DNA of 64,000 nt from Actinotignum schaalii FB123-CNA-2 (GCF_000411135.1 NZ_KE150262.1:176419-240418), one strand, 5' to 3'. Numbered from the stretch's first letter, positions 8,853 through 18,934 are shown. Translations and numbers: made by a program. Notes: generated by a model not told the origin, from the sequence alone.

Positions 8853-9512
8853 TTAGGCTCCCCGTTCAATGAGACTCATGGCTTCGGCGCGGGTGCTGGG
8901 TTTGCGCAACATCCCGCGCACCGCCGAGGTGACGGTACGCGAACCGGAGTTACATACCCCGCGCATGGTCATGCACATATGTTCAGCTTCCACCACCACG
9001 AGTACCCCGGCCGCACCCAGGCGGTCGCGCAGCGCATTGGCGATCTGGGTGGTGAGGCGTTCTTGGACCTGGGGGCGGCGCGCATAGCCTTCTACCAGCC
9101 GGGCGAGCTTGGACAGGCCGGTGACCTTCCCTTCTTCCCCGGGGATATAGACAATATGAGCCACCCCGAAGAAAGGCAGCAGGTGGTGTTCACACATGGA
9201 ATAGAAGGTGATATCCCGTACCACCACCATTTCGTGGAAGTCCTCCGCGAATTGGGCGTCGAGCACCGCATCGGGATCCTTGCCTACCCCGGCGAAAATC
9301 TCCGTGCAGGCGCGGGCCACCCGCGCGGGGGTGTCCACCAAGCCGGGGCGGTCCGGGTCCTCACCGATAGCGCTGAGGAGTTCCCGCACCGCCCGCTCTA
9401 CCCGCTCGGTATCAACCACCCGCGCGGTATCAGCCTGCCGCGCGGCGTGGCGCTGCGTTTCCGCGCTCTGGCTATCTACCGGGCCATTTCCCGCTGATTC
9501 CGCTGCGCTCAT
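8853..9512 (-). CDS. folE: GTP cyclohydrolase I
   Basis: FolE converts GTP to dihydroneopterin triphosphate, the first step of folate synthesis. The zinc and active-site segment [11 protein letters not shown] and the second cysteine region [10 protein letters not shown] are intact, and [14 protein letters not shown] is typical of the family. The protein has 219 residues with a polar N-terminal extension of about 35 residues. AGGAC lies just upstream of the ATG. It follows ftsH and leads into folP with almost no spacing. Confidence 0.96.
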   Translation of the reverse strand: MSAAESAGNGPVDSQSAETQRHAARQADTARVVDTERVERAVRELLSAIGEDPDRPGLVDTPARVARACTEIFAGVGKDPDAVLDAQFAEDFHEMVVVRDITFYSMCEHHLLPFFGVAHIVYIPGEEGKVTGLSKLARLVEGYARRPQVQERLTTQIANALRDRLGAAGVLVVVEAEHMCMTMRGVCNSGSRTVTSAVRGMLRKPSTRAEAMSLIERGA

Positions 9513-9569
9513 ACGTTCGTCCTTTCCACGCTCACGCCCCGTATTTCCACGCTAACTTCCCGCTGGGAT

Positions 9570-11876
9570 TTAGGCATCCCCATGTTCCGCGCCGTGCCGA
9601 CCGCGCGGGCCGAGCGGCCCGGTGGCAGCATCGGGGAGTTCCGGGGCGGGTAGGCGTGAATCCGCTGCCGCTTCCGCCTCGGTTTTCCCTTCCGGGAGCG
9701 GGATAGGCGGGCGCTGCGAGACCGGGCGGTCCGGAGCGGAAAGCCACACCTCTCGCTCGGGCGCTTTGACAACGTCCTTGAAGATCTCCGCGAGTTCGTT
9801 TTCCAGCACGGTTTCCTTATCGAGGAGCACCTCGGCAAGGTGGTCGAGAATATCCCGGTTTTCTGTGATAATCGTCCACGCTTCGGTGAGGGCCTGGTCA
9901 AGGAGGGCCCGCACGTTCTCATCCACGGTGGCGGATAGCGCGTCAGAGGTGCGCGAAGCCGCCCCGAAGCTCGCTTCTTCCTGGGCCGTGGGAGCTACCC
10001 GCACGGCACCCACCGCGGTGGTCATCCCGTATTCAGTCACGATCTTCCGCGCGGTTTCGGTGGCCTTCTGAATGTCATTGGAGGCACCGGTGGAGGGATC
10101 CCGGAAAATGATTTCTTCCGCGGCGCGCCCGCCCAGCGCATAGGTGAGCTGGTCGAGGAGCTGGTTGCGGGTAACCGAATAGCGGTCCTCGGTGGGCATG
10201 ACCATCGTGTAGCCCAAGGCCCGCCCGCGCGGCAAAATAGTTACCTTCGTGACCGGGTCGGTATAGCGCAAAGCCGCCGCCGCGAGCGCGTGCCCGCCTT
10301 CGTGGTAGGCCGTCATCCGGCGATCCTCCGGGCTCATAACCCGGCTGGAACGCTGCGGGCCGGCCATCACGCGATCCGAGGCCTCATCCACATCCGCGTT
10401 GGTAATAACGTGGGCGTGGCGCCGCGCCGCCAGGAGCGCGGCTTCGTTGAGGATATTGGCAAGGTCCGCGCCCGTGAACCCGGGGGTGCGCTTGGCAACC
10501 CCGGCCAGGTCGACGTCGTCCGCGAGCGGCTTGCCGCGCGCATGCACCCGCAAAATGGCTTCACGCCCGCGAATATCGGGGGCATCCACCGCGACCTGGC
10601 GGTCAAAACGGCCGGGGCGCAGCAGCGCCGGGTCCAGCACGTCCGGGCGGTTGGTGGCGGCAATAAGAACCACCGCTTCGTCGGTGGAGAAGCCGTCCAT
10701 TTCCACGAGGAGCTGGTTGAGGGTTTGTTCCTGTTCGCCGTGGCTGAGGGCTCCGCTGCCGCGCCCGCGGCCCACCGCGTCGATTTCGTCCACGAAAATA
10801 ATGGCCGGGGCTTTTTTCTTCGCGGTTTTGAAGAGTTCGCGCACCCGCGAGGCACCCATACCCACGTAAAGCTCCACGAATTCCGAGGCGGCGATGGAGA
10901 AGAAAGGCACCTGCGCTTCCCCGGCAATGGCCTTGGCCAGCAGGGTTTTACCCGTTCCGGGCGGGCCGTAGAGGAGTACCCCGCGCGGGATACGCGCCCC
11001 GAGGGCCTGGTAGCGGTCCGGGTTCTTGAGGAAGTCCACCACTTCCTTCACTTCTTCCACGGCTTCATCTTCCCCGGCTACGTCGGAGAAGCGCACTTCG
11101 GAGACTTCCCCATCAGCATTGGCATCCTTTGCCCCGAAGCCGCGCCCCATCTGGCTGCGCATGAACCAGATGAACACAGCGAAGATGAGGATCATGGGCA
11201 AGAACGTGAAGAGCATCGAAACAAACACGTTCTGGGAGGGAACAATCGAGTTATGCCCGCGCTCCGGATTGGCCCGTTCCACCAGGGTAGTGATGTGCTG
11301 GCCCTGCGGGTCAGCGTATTGGAAAGTGACCTTCTTCCCGGCGTCGTGCTTATCGCCGTCGCCGTCCATGGTTTTTGTTGGCTCGGTCAGCCACAGGCGT
11401 ACCCGGTTGGTGCCGTCTGTGATCTGCACGCGCTGCACGGTGGTGCCTTCCAGCAGCGCGATACCTTCCGAAGTGGAGATATTCGACCACTGCATGGCCA
11501 TGTACTGATTAGTTCCGATAAAAGCAAGAAGCGCCGCGATGACTATGCCGGAGATAACGCGCCAGCGCCGCCGGCTGGTGCGTTCTTCTTCACTGAGCTT
11601 ATGGCCGGAGCCGGAGCCGCGGGATTTCTTATTCTTCCCAGCGCCGCCGCTATTGCCCGTGCTGTTACTGCCCGTGCCGGTAGAACCGCCCTGGCCTTCT
11701 GGCTGCGGCGGGTGGGCGCGGCGGGCCCGGCGCTTGCGCTCATACGCGCTGGGTTCGGTGCGGCTCACTTCGCTACCGTGAGCATCCCTACCGCGGGCAT
11801 CACCACCACGAGCTTCGCTACCAACCGGCGCAGTGCCGCACGATTCAGTACCGCGAGGTTCTTGCTGTTCGTCCAC
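9570..11876 (-). CDS. ftsH: ATP-dependent membrane zinc protease FtsH
   Basis: This 768-residue AAA protease is anchored by two membrane segments (about residues 106-121 and 217-240) that flank an extracytoplasmic domain. The Walker A motif GPPGTGKT is at 304-311, Walker B IIFVDEID near 360-366, and the zinc motif HEGGH at 525-529, with NDIQKAT further on. An unusually long hydrophilic N-terminus of about 100 residues (Gly/Ser/Arg-rich) precedes the first membrane segment, and the C-terminal tail is Pro-rich. Translation starts at a GTG right after the hpt stop, and the GGAGG site lies inside the last codons of hpt. It degrades misfolded membrane proteins. Confidence 0.96.
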   Translation of the reverse strand: MDEQQEPRGTESCGTAPVGSEARGGDARGRDAHGSEVSRTEPSAYERKRRARRAHPPQPEGQGGSTGTGSNSTGNSGGAGKNKKSRGSGSGHKLSEEERTSRRRWRVISGIVIAALLAFIGTNQYMAMQWSNISTSEGIALLEGTTVQRVQITDGTNRVRLWLTEPTKTMDGDGDKHDAGKKVTFQYADPQGQHITTLVERANPERGHNSIVPSQNVFVSMLFTFLPMILIFAVFIWFMRSQMGRGFGAKDANADGEVSEVRFSDVAGEDEAVEEVKEVVDFLKNPDRYQALGARIPRGVLLYGPPGTGKTLLAKAIAGEAQVPFFSIAASEFVELYVGMGASRVRELFKTAKKKAPAIIFVDEIDAVGRGRGSGALSHGEQEQTLNQLLVEMDGFSTDEAVVLIAATNRPDVLDPALLRPGRFDRQVAVDAPDIRGREAILRVHARGKPLADDVDLAGVAKRTPGFTGADLANILNEAALLAARRHAHVITNADVDEASDRVMAGPQRSSRVMSPEDRRMTAYHEGGHALAAAALRYTDPVTKVTILPRGRALGYTMVMPTEDRYSVTRNQLLDQLTYALGGRAAEEIIFRDPSTGASNDIQKATETARKIVTEYGMTTAVGAVRVAPTAQEEASFGAASRTSDALSATVDENVRALLDQALTEAWTIITENRDILDHLAEVLLDKETVLENELAEIFKDVVKAPEREVWLSAPDRPVSQRPPIPLPEGKTEAEAAADSRLPAPELPDAATGPLGPRGRHGAEHGDA

Positions 11877-12428
11877 TTATCCTCCGTAAACGTGCGGGGC
11901 CAGGGTGCCCACAAAAGGCAGATGCCGGAATTGTTCGGCATAGTCGAGTCCGTACCCCACCACGAACTCATCGGGAATATCAAAGCCTAGGTAGTCAACC
12001 TGAACGTCAACTTTAGCCGCCTCGGGTTTTCGCAGGATGGCCGCGATCCGCACCGATTGCGCCCCGCGATCCAGCAGATTCTTCTTCAGCCACGCGAGGG
12101 TAAGGCCGGAATCGATAATATCTTCCACGATGAGGACGTGCCGACCGGTCACATCAGCATCCAGATCCTTCAAAATCCGCACCACGCCGGAGGATTTGGT
12201 ACCCATTCCGTAGGAGGACACCGCCATCCAATCCATATTCAGCGGAGAGTGGATTTTCCGCACCAGATCCGCCATCACCATAACGGCACCCTTGAGCACG
12301 CCCACCACGAGCAGGTCGCCATCGTAATCAGCGTCAATCTGACGCGCCATATCCTCAAGCTTCGCTTGGATTTCCTCATTTGTGACGAGGATTTTTTCCA
12401 ACTTATCACCCATATCGGTGTGGTCCAT
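11877..12428 (-). CDS. hpt: Hypoxanthine phosphoribosyltransferase
   Basis: This purine-salvage enzyme transfers phosphoribose from PRPP to hypoxanthine or guanine. The PRPP loop VLIVEDIIDSGLTL, the VGVLKGAVMVMADL segment and the DYLGFDIPDEFVVGYGLDY C-terminal signature are all present. ATG 12428 is chosen because AAGGAG sits 6 nt upstream. Longer starts would run into tilS, whose stop lies upstream. It forms the conserved tilS-hpt-ftsH arrangement of Gram-positive bacteria. Confidence 0.95.
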   Translation of the reverse strand: MDHTDMGDKLEKILVTNEEIQAKLEDMARQIDADYDGDLLVVGVLKGAVMVMADLVRKIHSPLNMDWMAVSSYGMGTKSSGVVRILKDLDADVTGRHVLIVEDIIDSGLTLAWLKKNLLDRGAQSVRIAAILRKPEAAKVDVQVDYLGFDIPDEFVVGYGLDYAEQFRHLPFVGTLAPHVYGG

Positions 12429-12465
12429 CACCATCTCCTTGAGCAGTTCCGCTGTGCTTCTAAGC

Positions 12466-13515
12466 CTAACGCGCGAAGACGACAATATTATCGCGCCGAA
12501 GCGCTCGCGCCCCGGGCAGGTCGCAGTGGCGCACGCCGCCCGGCCCGGTCACCAAGGCATCGAGAGCCTCAATATGCCCGGCCGTCAGCTCCCCGGCACG
12601 TGCTCCGGCCCGCAGGGCCAGGGCGCGCAGAATCCGGGTGCGCACGGCCGCGGGAAGCTCACGCAGCAGTGCATGAGGTACGACGACGCCGCCACCTGGC
12701 TCCCCCGTTTCTTGCACCGCGCCGCGTTCTTCCCAGGTGGCCAGTTCCCGGGCCGCCCAGGTGTCCAAAGCCTCATTATCGCGGCGCAGCAGGCGAGCGG
12801 TGCGGGCCAGGGCCTCCACCGTGCCCGGCCCGAGCACCTCGCTCAGGGCCGGCAGGGCGCGTGCGCGCAGCGCGGCGCGGGTGAGCGGCCCACCGCCCGC
12901 CGCCCGCCACGGGCCATCGGGCTCATTGGAAGGATCCTCCACCCAGGCCAGCCCCTCATTTTGCAGCGCGGCGCGCAGCGCCGCGCGCCGCAGCCCCAGC
13001 AGCGGGCGCAACGCAGTGAGCTCCGGGTGGCCCGGCAGCGGCCCCGCCTCCGGCATGCCCGCCAGGGAGCGCGCTCCCGATCCTCGGCCCAGGCCCAGGA
13101 GCACGGTTTCGGCTTGGTCATCCGCGGTGTGGCCCAGCAGCACCGGGCTTCCCGCGCCGGCCGCCTCGGCCAGCGCCGCGTACCGGGCCGCCCGTGCCTG
13201 CCCTTCCGGGCTCGATCCACCGCCCAGGTCCACGCTGACCGCCGCGGCGTCGTCGTACCCCCAGGAACGGAGGCGAGCCGCAACCTGCGCGGCTTCGCGC
13301 CCCGCCTCCGGGCGAATCCCGTGATTGACGGTGACCGCGCGCAGCACGTAGCCGTCCCGGCGCGCCACGAAAAGCGCGATACGGGCCAGCGCGAGGGAAT
13401 CGGAGCCGCCGGACACCGCCACCGTTAAGCGGGTGCCCGGTCGGTATCCGCAGCTCGCCAGCAGCGCGCGCAAACGGCGCCGCCCGGCCGCGTAAGCAGG
13501 GTGGGGTCCGGCCAT
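12466..13515 (-). CDS. tilS: tRNA(Ile)-lysidine synthase
   Basis: TilS converts C34 of the AUA-decoding tRNA-Ile to lysidine. The PP-loop ATPase motif VAVSGGSDSLAL lies near residues 31-42, and VNHGIRPE, LLGHTADDQAETVL and WVEDPSNEP follow as expected. At 349 residues it is the short actinobacterial form, without the long C-terminal domains of E. coli TilS. The start codon overlaps the dacB stop (TAATG). Two copies of the word GTCGTCGTACC fall inside this gene on opposite strands. Confidence 0.94.
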   Translation of the reverse strand: MAGPHPAYAAGRRRLRALLASCGYRPGTRLTVAVSGGSDSLALARIALFVARRDGYVLRAVTVNHGIRPEAGREAAQVAARLRSWGYDDAAAVSVDLGGGSSPEGQARAARYAALAEAAGAGSPVLLGHTADDQAETVLLGLGRGSGARSLAGMPEAGPLPGHPELTALRPLLGLRRAALRAALQNEGLAWVEDPSNEPDGPWRAAGGGPLTRAALRARALPALSEVLGPGTVEALARTARLLRRDNEALDTWAARELATWEERGAVQETGEPGGGVVVPHALLRELPAAVRTRILRALALRAGARAGELTAGHIEALDALVTGPGGVRHCDLPGARALRRDNIVVFAR

Positions 13516-14888
13516 TAGAGCTCCGCCATCGCGGTGAGGAAAGCATCCTCGGCGGCCCGCACGTCCAGGAGGGAAACGTCGTGGTGGGAATCGGTGAGGA
13601 TGGAGAAGGTCAGCAGCGCCCCCGAACGCGTGCGCAGCACCCCGCTGAGCGAGACCACATCCGCGAGCGTCCCCGTTTTCCCGCGGATCATTCCGGGCGC
13701 GGCACCCTCGGTGAGGCGGTCGGCGAGGGTGCCGTTGAGCGCAGCCACCGGCAAACCGGCCCCCAGCGCCCCCACCGTGCCATCGCTCAGATTCACAGCG
13801 TCCTCCAGGATCGCGAGCTGGAGGGCGCAGATGAGGCGATTCGTTTCGCTCAGGCCGGAATTATCGGAAATCACCACGCCCTCCAGCGGGTAGCCCAGCT
13901 CCTCCAGAACCGCGCGGGTAGCGCGCGCCGCACCCGCAAAATCCGCACTTTCCCCGCGCTCGCGCGCCACCAGGTGCCCGAGGGTTTCCGCCAGGGTGTT
14001 ATCCGATTCGGTGAGCATACGGTCCACCAGCTCGCGCACGCTCGCCGAATGCACCGTAGCGAGCGGGTCGGCCGCCGCTTCCTTGGGCGCTTGCCCAAGG
14101 CGTACCTCCGCCACTTCCACTCCGGCCCCGCGCAACTGCTCCGCGAGGGCGTTCCCGGCATCGAGGGCGGGCGTGGCACTGTAGTGGTAGCCCACCGCCC
14201 CACCGTTCAGCGCGAGCGGCGTTATGGGTGCCACGTAATCGTGGTTGACCGGATCGAGGGTGGGCGCGTACTCCGGCCCCGCGAAAAGAGACGTATCAAC
14301 GACGACGCTTACCGAGCCACCCGGATGCTCGCGCGCGTAGGTGGCGGCCGCCGCGGCCAATTCCGAGAGATCGCCGCGGGCAATGGTGCCCGGGACCTGG
14401 GTGGCGGCGGTATCGGGAGCCAGGAACACATCGCCCCCGCCGATGAGGTGAATGGTGGTGCCGGAAGCGGCCACGCTGGTAGCGAAGCGGCGATCCGGGC
14501 CGAGGGTTTCCAGAGCGACCCGGGCGGTCACCAGTTTCATATTGGAGGCCGGTATCCGCGGGACTTTCGCGTCTTTGCTGGCGAGGACCCGCCCGGTGGC
14601 AGCCTCGCGAATTTCGTAGGATACCTGGCCCGTGGGTGCCAGGCGCGCGGCGAATTCTTGCCCGAGAGCAGCCACTTTGGCGGCCGTGGCATCCTCGAGT
14701 TCCGCGGGTGCGGGGGCGGCCGGGATAGTCACGGCCGGCACGGGAGTGGGCTGCGGATACGGCGCGGCGGCATCGGCCCTAGGTCCCAGGGTGAGCAATC
14801 CGGGGGTAAGATCAAAGGCATCAGCGAATGCGTACCCGCCCGCAAGAAGGAGCACCAGGGACAAAGCGATCTGAGCTTTTCCTTTCAC
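13515..14888 (-). CDS. dacB: D-alanyl-D-alanine carboxypeptidase/endopeptidase, S13 (PBP4) family
   Basis: A secreted or membrane-tethered penicillin-binding protein that trims or cleaves peptidoglycan cross-bridges. A hydrophobic N-terminus (residues 5-22) serves as signal or anchor, followed by a Pro/Ala linker. All three catalytic motifs are present: SNMK at 115-118, SDN in LTESDNTLAE, and KTG in RGKTGTL near the C-terminus. The 457-residue length is normal. It is the first gene of the minus-strand operon and divergent from ppa, so the promoter should lie in the 77 bp between them. Confidence 0.95.
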   Translation of the reverse strand: MKGKAQIALSLVLLLAGGYAFADAFDLTPGLLTLGPRADAAAPYPQPTPVPAVTIPAAPAPAELEDATAAKVAALGQEFAARLAPTGQVSYEIREAATGRVLASKDAKVPRIPASNMKLVTARVALETLGPDRRFATSVAASGTTIHLIGGGDVFLAPDTAATQVPGTIARGDLSELAAAAATYAREHPGGSVSVVVDTSLFAGPEYAPTLDPVNHDYVAPITPLALNGGAVGYHYSATPALDAGNALAEQLRGAGVEVAEVRLGQAPKEAAADPLATVHSASVRELVDRMLTESDNTLAETLGHLVARERGESADFAGAARATRAVLEELGYPLEGVVISDNSGLSETNRLICALQLAILEDAVNLSDGTVGALGAGLPVAALNGTLADRLTEGAAPGMIRGKTGTLADVVSLSGVLRTRSGALLTFSILTDSHHDVSLLDVRAAEDAFLTAMAEL

Positions 14889-14965
14889 GGGCCTATTCTT
14901 GCACGGAACGCAGCTCGTATTCTTAGGTGTTCTTATGTGCCAGCCGTCAGCGAGGAGAGCTTCAC

Positions 14966-15493
14966 ATGATGGAATTCGATGTCACCATCGAAATCCCCAA
15001 GGGAAATCGAAATAAGTACGAAGTAGATCATGAAACCGGGCGCATTCGCCTGGATCGCATGCTTTTCACATCCACCCGGTACCCCGATGATTACGGATTT
15101 ATTGATGACACCCTCGGTGAGGACGGCGATCCGCTGGACGCCCTGGTGCTTTTGGAAGAGCCCACGTTCCCGGGTTGCGTGATTCGCTGCCGTGCGCTGG
15201 GTATGTTCCGCATGCGTGATGAAAAGGGCGGCGACGATAAGGTGCTATGCGTGCCGGCCTCGGATCAGCGGGCCTCCTGGCGTACCGAAATTGAGGATGT
15301 TTCTGAATTCCACCGCCTGGAAATCCAGCACTTCTTTGAGGTGTATAAGGATCTGGAGCCGGGCAAGTCGGTGGAAGGCGCCCACTGGGTAGGCCGGGAA
15401 GCCGCGGAAGAGGAAATTCGGGCCTCTTTCCAGCGGGCCATTGACGAAGGCTACTACACCGCGCACGAGGCGCAGCCGCCCAGCCAGCACTAG
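14966..15493 (+). CDS. ppa: Inorganic pyrophosphatase
   Basis: Family I soluble pyrophosphatase, which hydrolyses PPi to drive biosynthetic reactions. The sequence shows [28 protein letters not shown] and the metal-binding [13 protein letters not shown] signature. It has 175 residues, normal for the family. The paired ATG codons at 14966/14969 follow GGAGAG. A longer upstream frame is ignored because the protein aligns from MMEFDVTIE. It diverges from dacB, the usual actinobacterial arrangement, and is followed by a bidirectional terminator. Confidence 0.96.
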   Translation: MMEFDVTIEIPKGNRNKYEVDHETGRIRLDRMLFTSTRYPDDYGFIDDTLGEDGDPLDALVLLEEPTFPGCVIRCRALGMFRMRDEKGGDDKVLCVPASDQRASWRTEIEDVSEFHRLEIQHFFEVYKDLEPGKSVEGAHWVGREAAEEEIRASFQRAIDEGYYTAHEAQPPSQH

Positions 15494-15544
15494 GCGGGTA
15501 GCGGAGAGGCCGCCACAACGGCCGCTACCTACGTACAAGCATAT

Positions 15545-15582
15545 AAAGCGGGAGCTATGCACCGAGGCACAGCTCCCGCTTT
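15545..15582. terminator. Bidirectional terminator between ppa and the NlpC/P60 gene
   Basis: A perfect 12-bp stem (15545-15556 with 15571-15582) closes a 14-nt loop, with T-rich sequence after it on the plus strand and A/T-rich flanks on the other side. It lies between two convergent genes and can serve both. Confidence 0.85.
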
Positions 15583-15636
15583 TCTTTACGCTCGCGCGCG
15601 GCGCGCCCAGCAGCACGCCGCGCCACCCGAGCGCAT

Positions 15637-16962
15637 CTAGTCGATAATCCGCACGTAGGTGGGGCTCCCCCAAATCGGACCTTCGCGGGTACCACCTTCG
15701 GGGTTGGTCGCGGCGATATGCATGCCGTTGCCGGTGTAGATGCCCACGTGCCCGGGCCACCACAGCAGGTCACCGGGTTGGGCTTGCGAGGGGGAAATCT
15801 CGTAGCCGGCCGAGCGCTGCGCCCCGGAGGTACGCGGCAGGGAGTAGCCGAAGTGCCCGTACACATAGCGGGTGAAACCGGAGCAATCCCAGCCCGAGGG
15901 GGTATTGCCACCCCACACATAGGGCACCCCTACGAATTGCCGCGCGAAGTTCACAATCGCCCAACCGTCACCCGAAGGTGCCGGGGCCGGTTCGGGTTCG
16001 GGTTCCGGTTCAGGATCCGGGGCTGGCGCCGGTGCGGGAGCAGGTTCCGGATCAGGTTCTGGCGCGGGAGCAGGGGCGGGCGCAGGCTGCGATTCCGCCT
16101 GGCGCCGTGCCGCTTCTTCTGCGGCTGCCTGGCGAGCTGCGGCTTCCCGAGCTGCTGCCTCGCGGGCGGCCTGTTCCTGGGCTGCCGCTTCGGCCGCGAT
16201 ACGCTGGCGTTCGGCTTCGGCCTGGGCACGCGCCGCGGCTTCTTTCTGTTCTTGCTGGGCGCGTTCAAGCGCCGCCGTCGTACCCTTTTGCCGGGCAAGG
16301 GTTTCGAAAAGTTGGTCGCGTTGCGCTTCGATGGAAGCCAGTTGGCTATCCAATTGGGAGGCGGCCGAGCTAGCGTCCTGCGCGGCGCCTTCCGCGCGCG
16401 CGGCAATCGTGGCTTGCTCATTGGCTTTGCGATCCGCTTCGCCCTGGAGGGTGTCGGCAATATCGCGGGCGGCCTGGTAGCGCTGCAGCTTTTGGTCCGT
16501 GGCGTGGCCGGCGGTGCGGAAGGCCCGCTGGCGGTCATCGGCATCGCGCAGGGATTGCGCCCCGAGCAGCGCGTTCGCTGCCGTGAGCGTGGTGGAGGAA
16601 TCCCGGTACATCGCTGAAGAAATCGAGCCGAGCTCCCCGCGGGCGGCATCGGCTTCCGCGCGGGCGCTATTGGCCACCACCTGGGCATCCATCGCGGTAT
16701 TGACCGAATCTTCCAGGTTGCGCTGGGCGCGCTGGGCTTCGGCGGCCTTGATGACCACATCGGTCCGCGCGGCTTCGGCCTGGGAGGCAAGCCCGGCCAG
16801 CGAGGCTTCGATCTGCCCGATACTTTGAGCTGTTTGCTTTTCCGCGGCCCGCGAGCGATCAATATCGCGATCAACGTTATCCGCACGGGCACCGGGTAGC
16901 ACTGAGAGAGCGAGGGCGCAGGCGGCTAGTACAGCCGTTAGGCGCCGAGAACGATTCTCCAC
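15637..16962 (-). CDS. Secreted NlpC/P60 peptidoglycan endopeptidase, RipA-like
   Basis: The protein has a signal peptide (residues 1-27), a long Ala/Gln/Glu-rich coiled-coil region (about 30-290), a Pro-rich PAPAPEPDPEP linker (about 295-330) and a C-terminal NlpC/P60 domain. The catalytic Cys is in WDCSGF and the His in GHVGIY; HIAATN is the likely third residue. This architecture matches RipA-type hydrolases that cut stem peptides during cell separation, with the coiled coil acting as regulator. The GTG at 16962 is preceded by GGAGG. It converges with ppa. Confidence 0.92.
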   Translation of the reverse strand: MENRSRRLTAVLAACALALSVLPGARADNVDRDIDRSRAAEKQTAQSIGQIEASLAGLASQAEAARTDVVIKAAEAQRAQRNLEDSVNTAMDAQVVANSARAEADAARGELGSISSAMYRDSSTTLTAANALLGAQSLRDADDRQRAFRTAGHATDQKLQRYQAARDIADTLQGEADRKANEQATIAARAEGAAQDASSAASQLDSQLASIEAQRDQLFETLARQKGTTAALERAQQEQKEAAARAQAEAERQRIAAEAAAQEQAAREAAAREAAARQAAAEEAARRQAESQPAPAPAPAPEPDPEPAPAPAPAPDPEPEPEPEPAPAPSGDGWAIVNFARQFVGVPYVWGGNTPSGWDCSGFTRYVYGHFGYSLPRTSGAQRSAGYEISPSQAQPGDLLWWPGHVGIYTGNGMHIAATNPEGGTREGPIWGSPTYVRIID

Positions 16963-17276
16963 ACGACCTCCAGAGGGCAGGCTTTCCCGCGCCCACCACA
17001 GCTGCGCGCAGACTCAGCCCACAATTCGATATAAACACTAAGAACATACCTCACACCAGTCCAAAACGAAACATCTACCCCATAATTTCACAGGTGTAAT
17101 TCTGTTCTTTTCCGTCACACCGCTTACCTTTATTTATCAGGAGCCACAATTGTCACAGGGTTGAGAGGGTGTGAGAAAAGCGGGGTTGCACGCGTATCTA
17201 CGGACGCGTAAACATCCCGAAAGATTGACAGCACGACGGCGCAGCTCCGCCACCGCGCGCCCAATCGAGAATGTGA

Positions 17277-17289
17277 TTCACGTCGTGAA
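17277..17289. promoter_or_regulatory. Palindrome TTCACGTCGTGAA upstream of metY, possible operator
   Basis: A perfect 6-bp inverted repeat around a central T, ending 1 bp before a possible -35 box TTGACG (17291-17296). TATGCT (17316-17321) fits a -10 box. The position would suit a repressor or activator site for metY, but no matching regulator is encoded in the window. Confidence 0.4.
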
Positions 17290-17327
17290 CTTGACGAACA
17301 CAGCCCTCAGCTGCCTATGCTTGCATC

Positions 17328-17354
17328 ATGTTCGTCATGCGAATGCCCAACTAG
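17328..17354 (+). other. Possible leaderless mini-ORF MFVMRMPN in the metY leader
   Basis: ATG at 17328 opens an 8-codon frame with three methionine codons, ending in TAG. It starts 6 nt after the -10-like TATGCT, so a transcript could begin at this ATG. It might act as a leader peptide sensing methionine supply, but its shortness means chance is a serious alternative. Confidence 0.25.
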
Positions 17355-17613
17355 CGCACGTTCCGCGGCCCGGCCGCCCTAACGTGCGCTATCAGCCCTG
17401 CTGATTTTGGAAAAGAACACCAAGTAGAAAAATAAGCGGGCTGGTCAGAGCGCATTCGCCGCATCGCAGCATTCCATTCCTCATCTTTTACAGTTCTGGT
17501 TTTATCCAGAATGGATCATGGATATTGCTGCACCTGAGAAAAATATTTTCCTAGGTTTATGCCGGGGCGTTATCTGCCGCCCGCTCCCCATCACATTTTT
17601 GAAGGAGAGCACC

Positions 17614-18912
17614 ATGTCAGAAAGCCAGAACTCCCAGAACACTTTGCACTTCGACACCCTCCAGGTGCATGCCGGCCAGGTCCTCGATTCCGATCACGGC
17701 GCCCGGGCACTGCCGATTTTCCAGACCACGTCCTACGTATTCAAGGATAATGAGCAGGCCCGCGGACGTTTCGCACTCACCGATCCGGGCATGATCTACA
17801 CCCGCATCACCAACCCCACCCAGGGCGCTATCGAAGAACGTATTTCCGCGCTTTACGGCGGCACGGGCGGGCTGCTGCTCGCCTCCGGTTCGGCTGCTAT
17901 TTTCTACGCGGTCACGAATGTGGCACAGGCCGGCGATAATATTGTTTCCTCCGATTCGCTCTACGGCGGCACCTACAACCAGTTCAAGCACGTACTCAAG
18001 AACTTCGGTATCGAGGCCCGTTTCGTGGAGAATCCTTCGGATCCGGCCAATTGGGAAGCTCTGATTGATGAGAACACCAAGGCCCTCTACGGAGAGACCA
18101 TCCCGAACCCCAAGCAGGATATTCTCGATATTGAGACGCTGGCCAAGCTCGCCCATTCCCACGATATTCCGCTGATCGTCGATAACACGATCGGCACTCC
18201 GGCCAATGTCAATCCCTTCGATTTCGGGGCGGATGTTGTGGTGGATTCGGCCACCAAGTTCCTGGGCGGGCACGGCACCTCGATTGCCGGTTCGGTGGTG
18301 GAGCGCGCGGGCTTCAACTGGAAGAACGGGAAGTTCCCCGGTTTCCACGAGGTAGACGAGTCCTACCACGGCATCGTCTGGGGCGATCTGCCCGGTGCGC
18401 CGTTCACTACCCGTATCCGCGCCACCCTGCTCCGTGATACCGGCGCCGCGATTTCTCCCTTCAACGCCTTCCTCATCGGGCTGGGCCTGGAGACCCTTTC
18501 CCTGCGCGTCGAACGCCACCTTTCCAATACCCGCGCGGTGGCGGAGTTCCTGGCCGAACACCCCGGTATTGACTCGGTGAACTGGGCCGGGCTGCCCGAT
18601 AATCCCTATCACGAGCTGGCCACCAAGTACGCCCCGCAGGGCCCCGGTTCGGTGTTCACGGTGGAAGTTGCGGGCGGTTTTGAGAAGGCCGCGGCTTTCG
18701 TGGAATCCCTCCAGCTCTTCTCCAATCTCGCGAATATCGGGGATGCGAAGTCGCTGGTGGTTCACCCGGCATCAACCACGCATTCGCAGCTGACCGAGGA
18801 AGAGCTGGCGGCCAACGGTATTAGCCCGGCCACCGTGCGCCTGTCCATCGGTATCGAAGATCCGCGCGATCTGATTGCCGATATTCGCCAGGGCCTCGAG
18901 TCCATCGCCTAG
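17614..18912 (+). CDS. metY: O-acetylhomoserine sulfhydrylase (O-acetylhomoserine aminocarboxypropyltransferase)
   Basis: A PLP enzyme that makes homocysteine from O-acetylhomoserine and sulfide. The PLP lysine lies in DSATKFLGGHG, and ALPIFQTTSYVFKD, YTRITNPTQGAIEERI and LRVERHLSNTRAVAEFL are typical of the Cys/Met-metabolism fold I family. The 432-residue length matches MetY rather than the shorter MetB/MetC. ATG 17614 is preceded by GAAGGAGAG; an upstream in-frame ATG at 17518 has no such site. metX follows after 22 bp, so the pair forms one pathway operon. Confidence 0.95.
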   Translation: MSESQNSQNTLHFDTLQVHAGQVLDSDHGARALPIFQTTSYVFKDNEQARGRFALTDPGMIYTRITNPTQGAIEERISALYGGTGGLLLASGSAAIFYAVTNVAQAGDNIVSSDSLYGGTYNQFKHVLKNFGIEARFVENPSDPANWEALIDENTKALYGETIPNPKQDILDIETLAKLAHSHDIPLIVDNTIGTPANVNPFDFGADVVVDSATKFLGGHGTSIAGSVVERAGFNWKNGKFPGFHEVDESYHGIVWGDLPGAPFTTRIRATLLRDTGAAISPFNAFLIGLGLETLSLRVERHLSNTRAVAEFLAEHPGIDSVNWAGLPDNPYHELATKYAPQGPGSVFTVEVAGGFEKAAAFVESLQLFSNLANIGDAKSLVVHPASTTHSQLTEEELAANGISPATVRLSIGIEDPRDLIADIRQGLESIA

Positions 18913-18934
18913 AGACCAGAGATCGAGGATTATC

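Larger units (their letters stand above)
16963..17613. other. Intergenic region between the NlpC/P60 gene and metY
   Basis: About 650 bp without a convincing gene. The part next to the NlpC/P60 gene (17010-17160) is AT-rich and should hold its promoter. Further right lie a 13-bp palindrome (17277-17289), a possible promoter with a tiny Met-containing open frame (17328-17354), a short hairpin TTCTGG/CCAGAA (17494-17511) and the AT palindrome AAAATATTTT (17540-17549). No known SAM riboswitch fold could be recognised by eye. The metY leader would be about 285 nt if transcription starts near 17328. Confidence 0.6.

Noticed and set aside
9570-11876. HEGGH in place of HEAGH in FtsH as an abnormal zinc site
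   Set aside because: HExxH is intact, and I recall the HEGGH form from other actinobacterial FtsH proteins, so it is not unusual.
17171-17404. A 77-residue open frame upstream of metY
   Set aside because: Arg/His-rich composition, no ribosome site, and it overlaps the likely promoter elements. It is considered chance.
17355-17613. A SAM-type riboswitch before metY
   Set aside because: No recognisable SAM-I/II/IV core helices or pseudoknot could be found by eye. Only one short hairpin and an AT palindrome are present.
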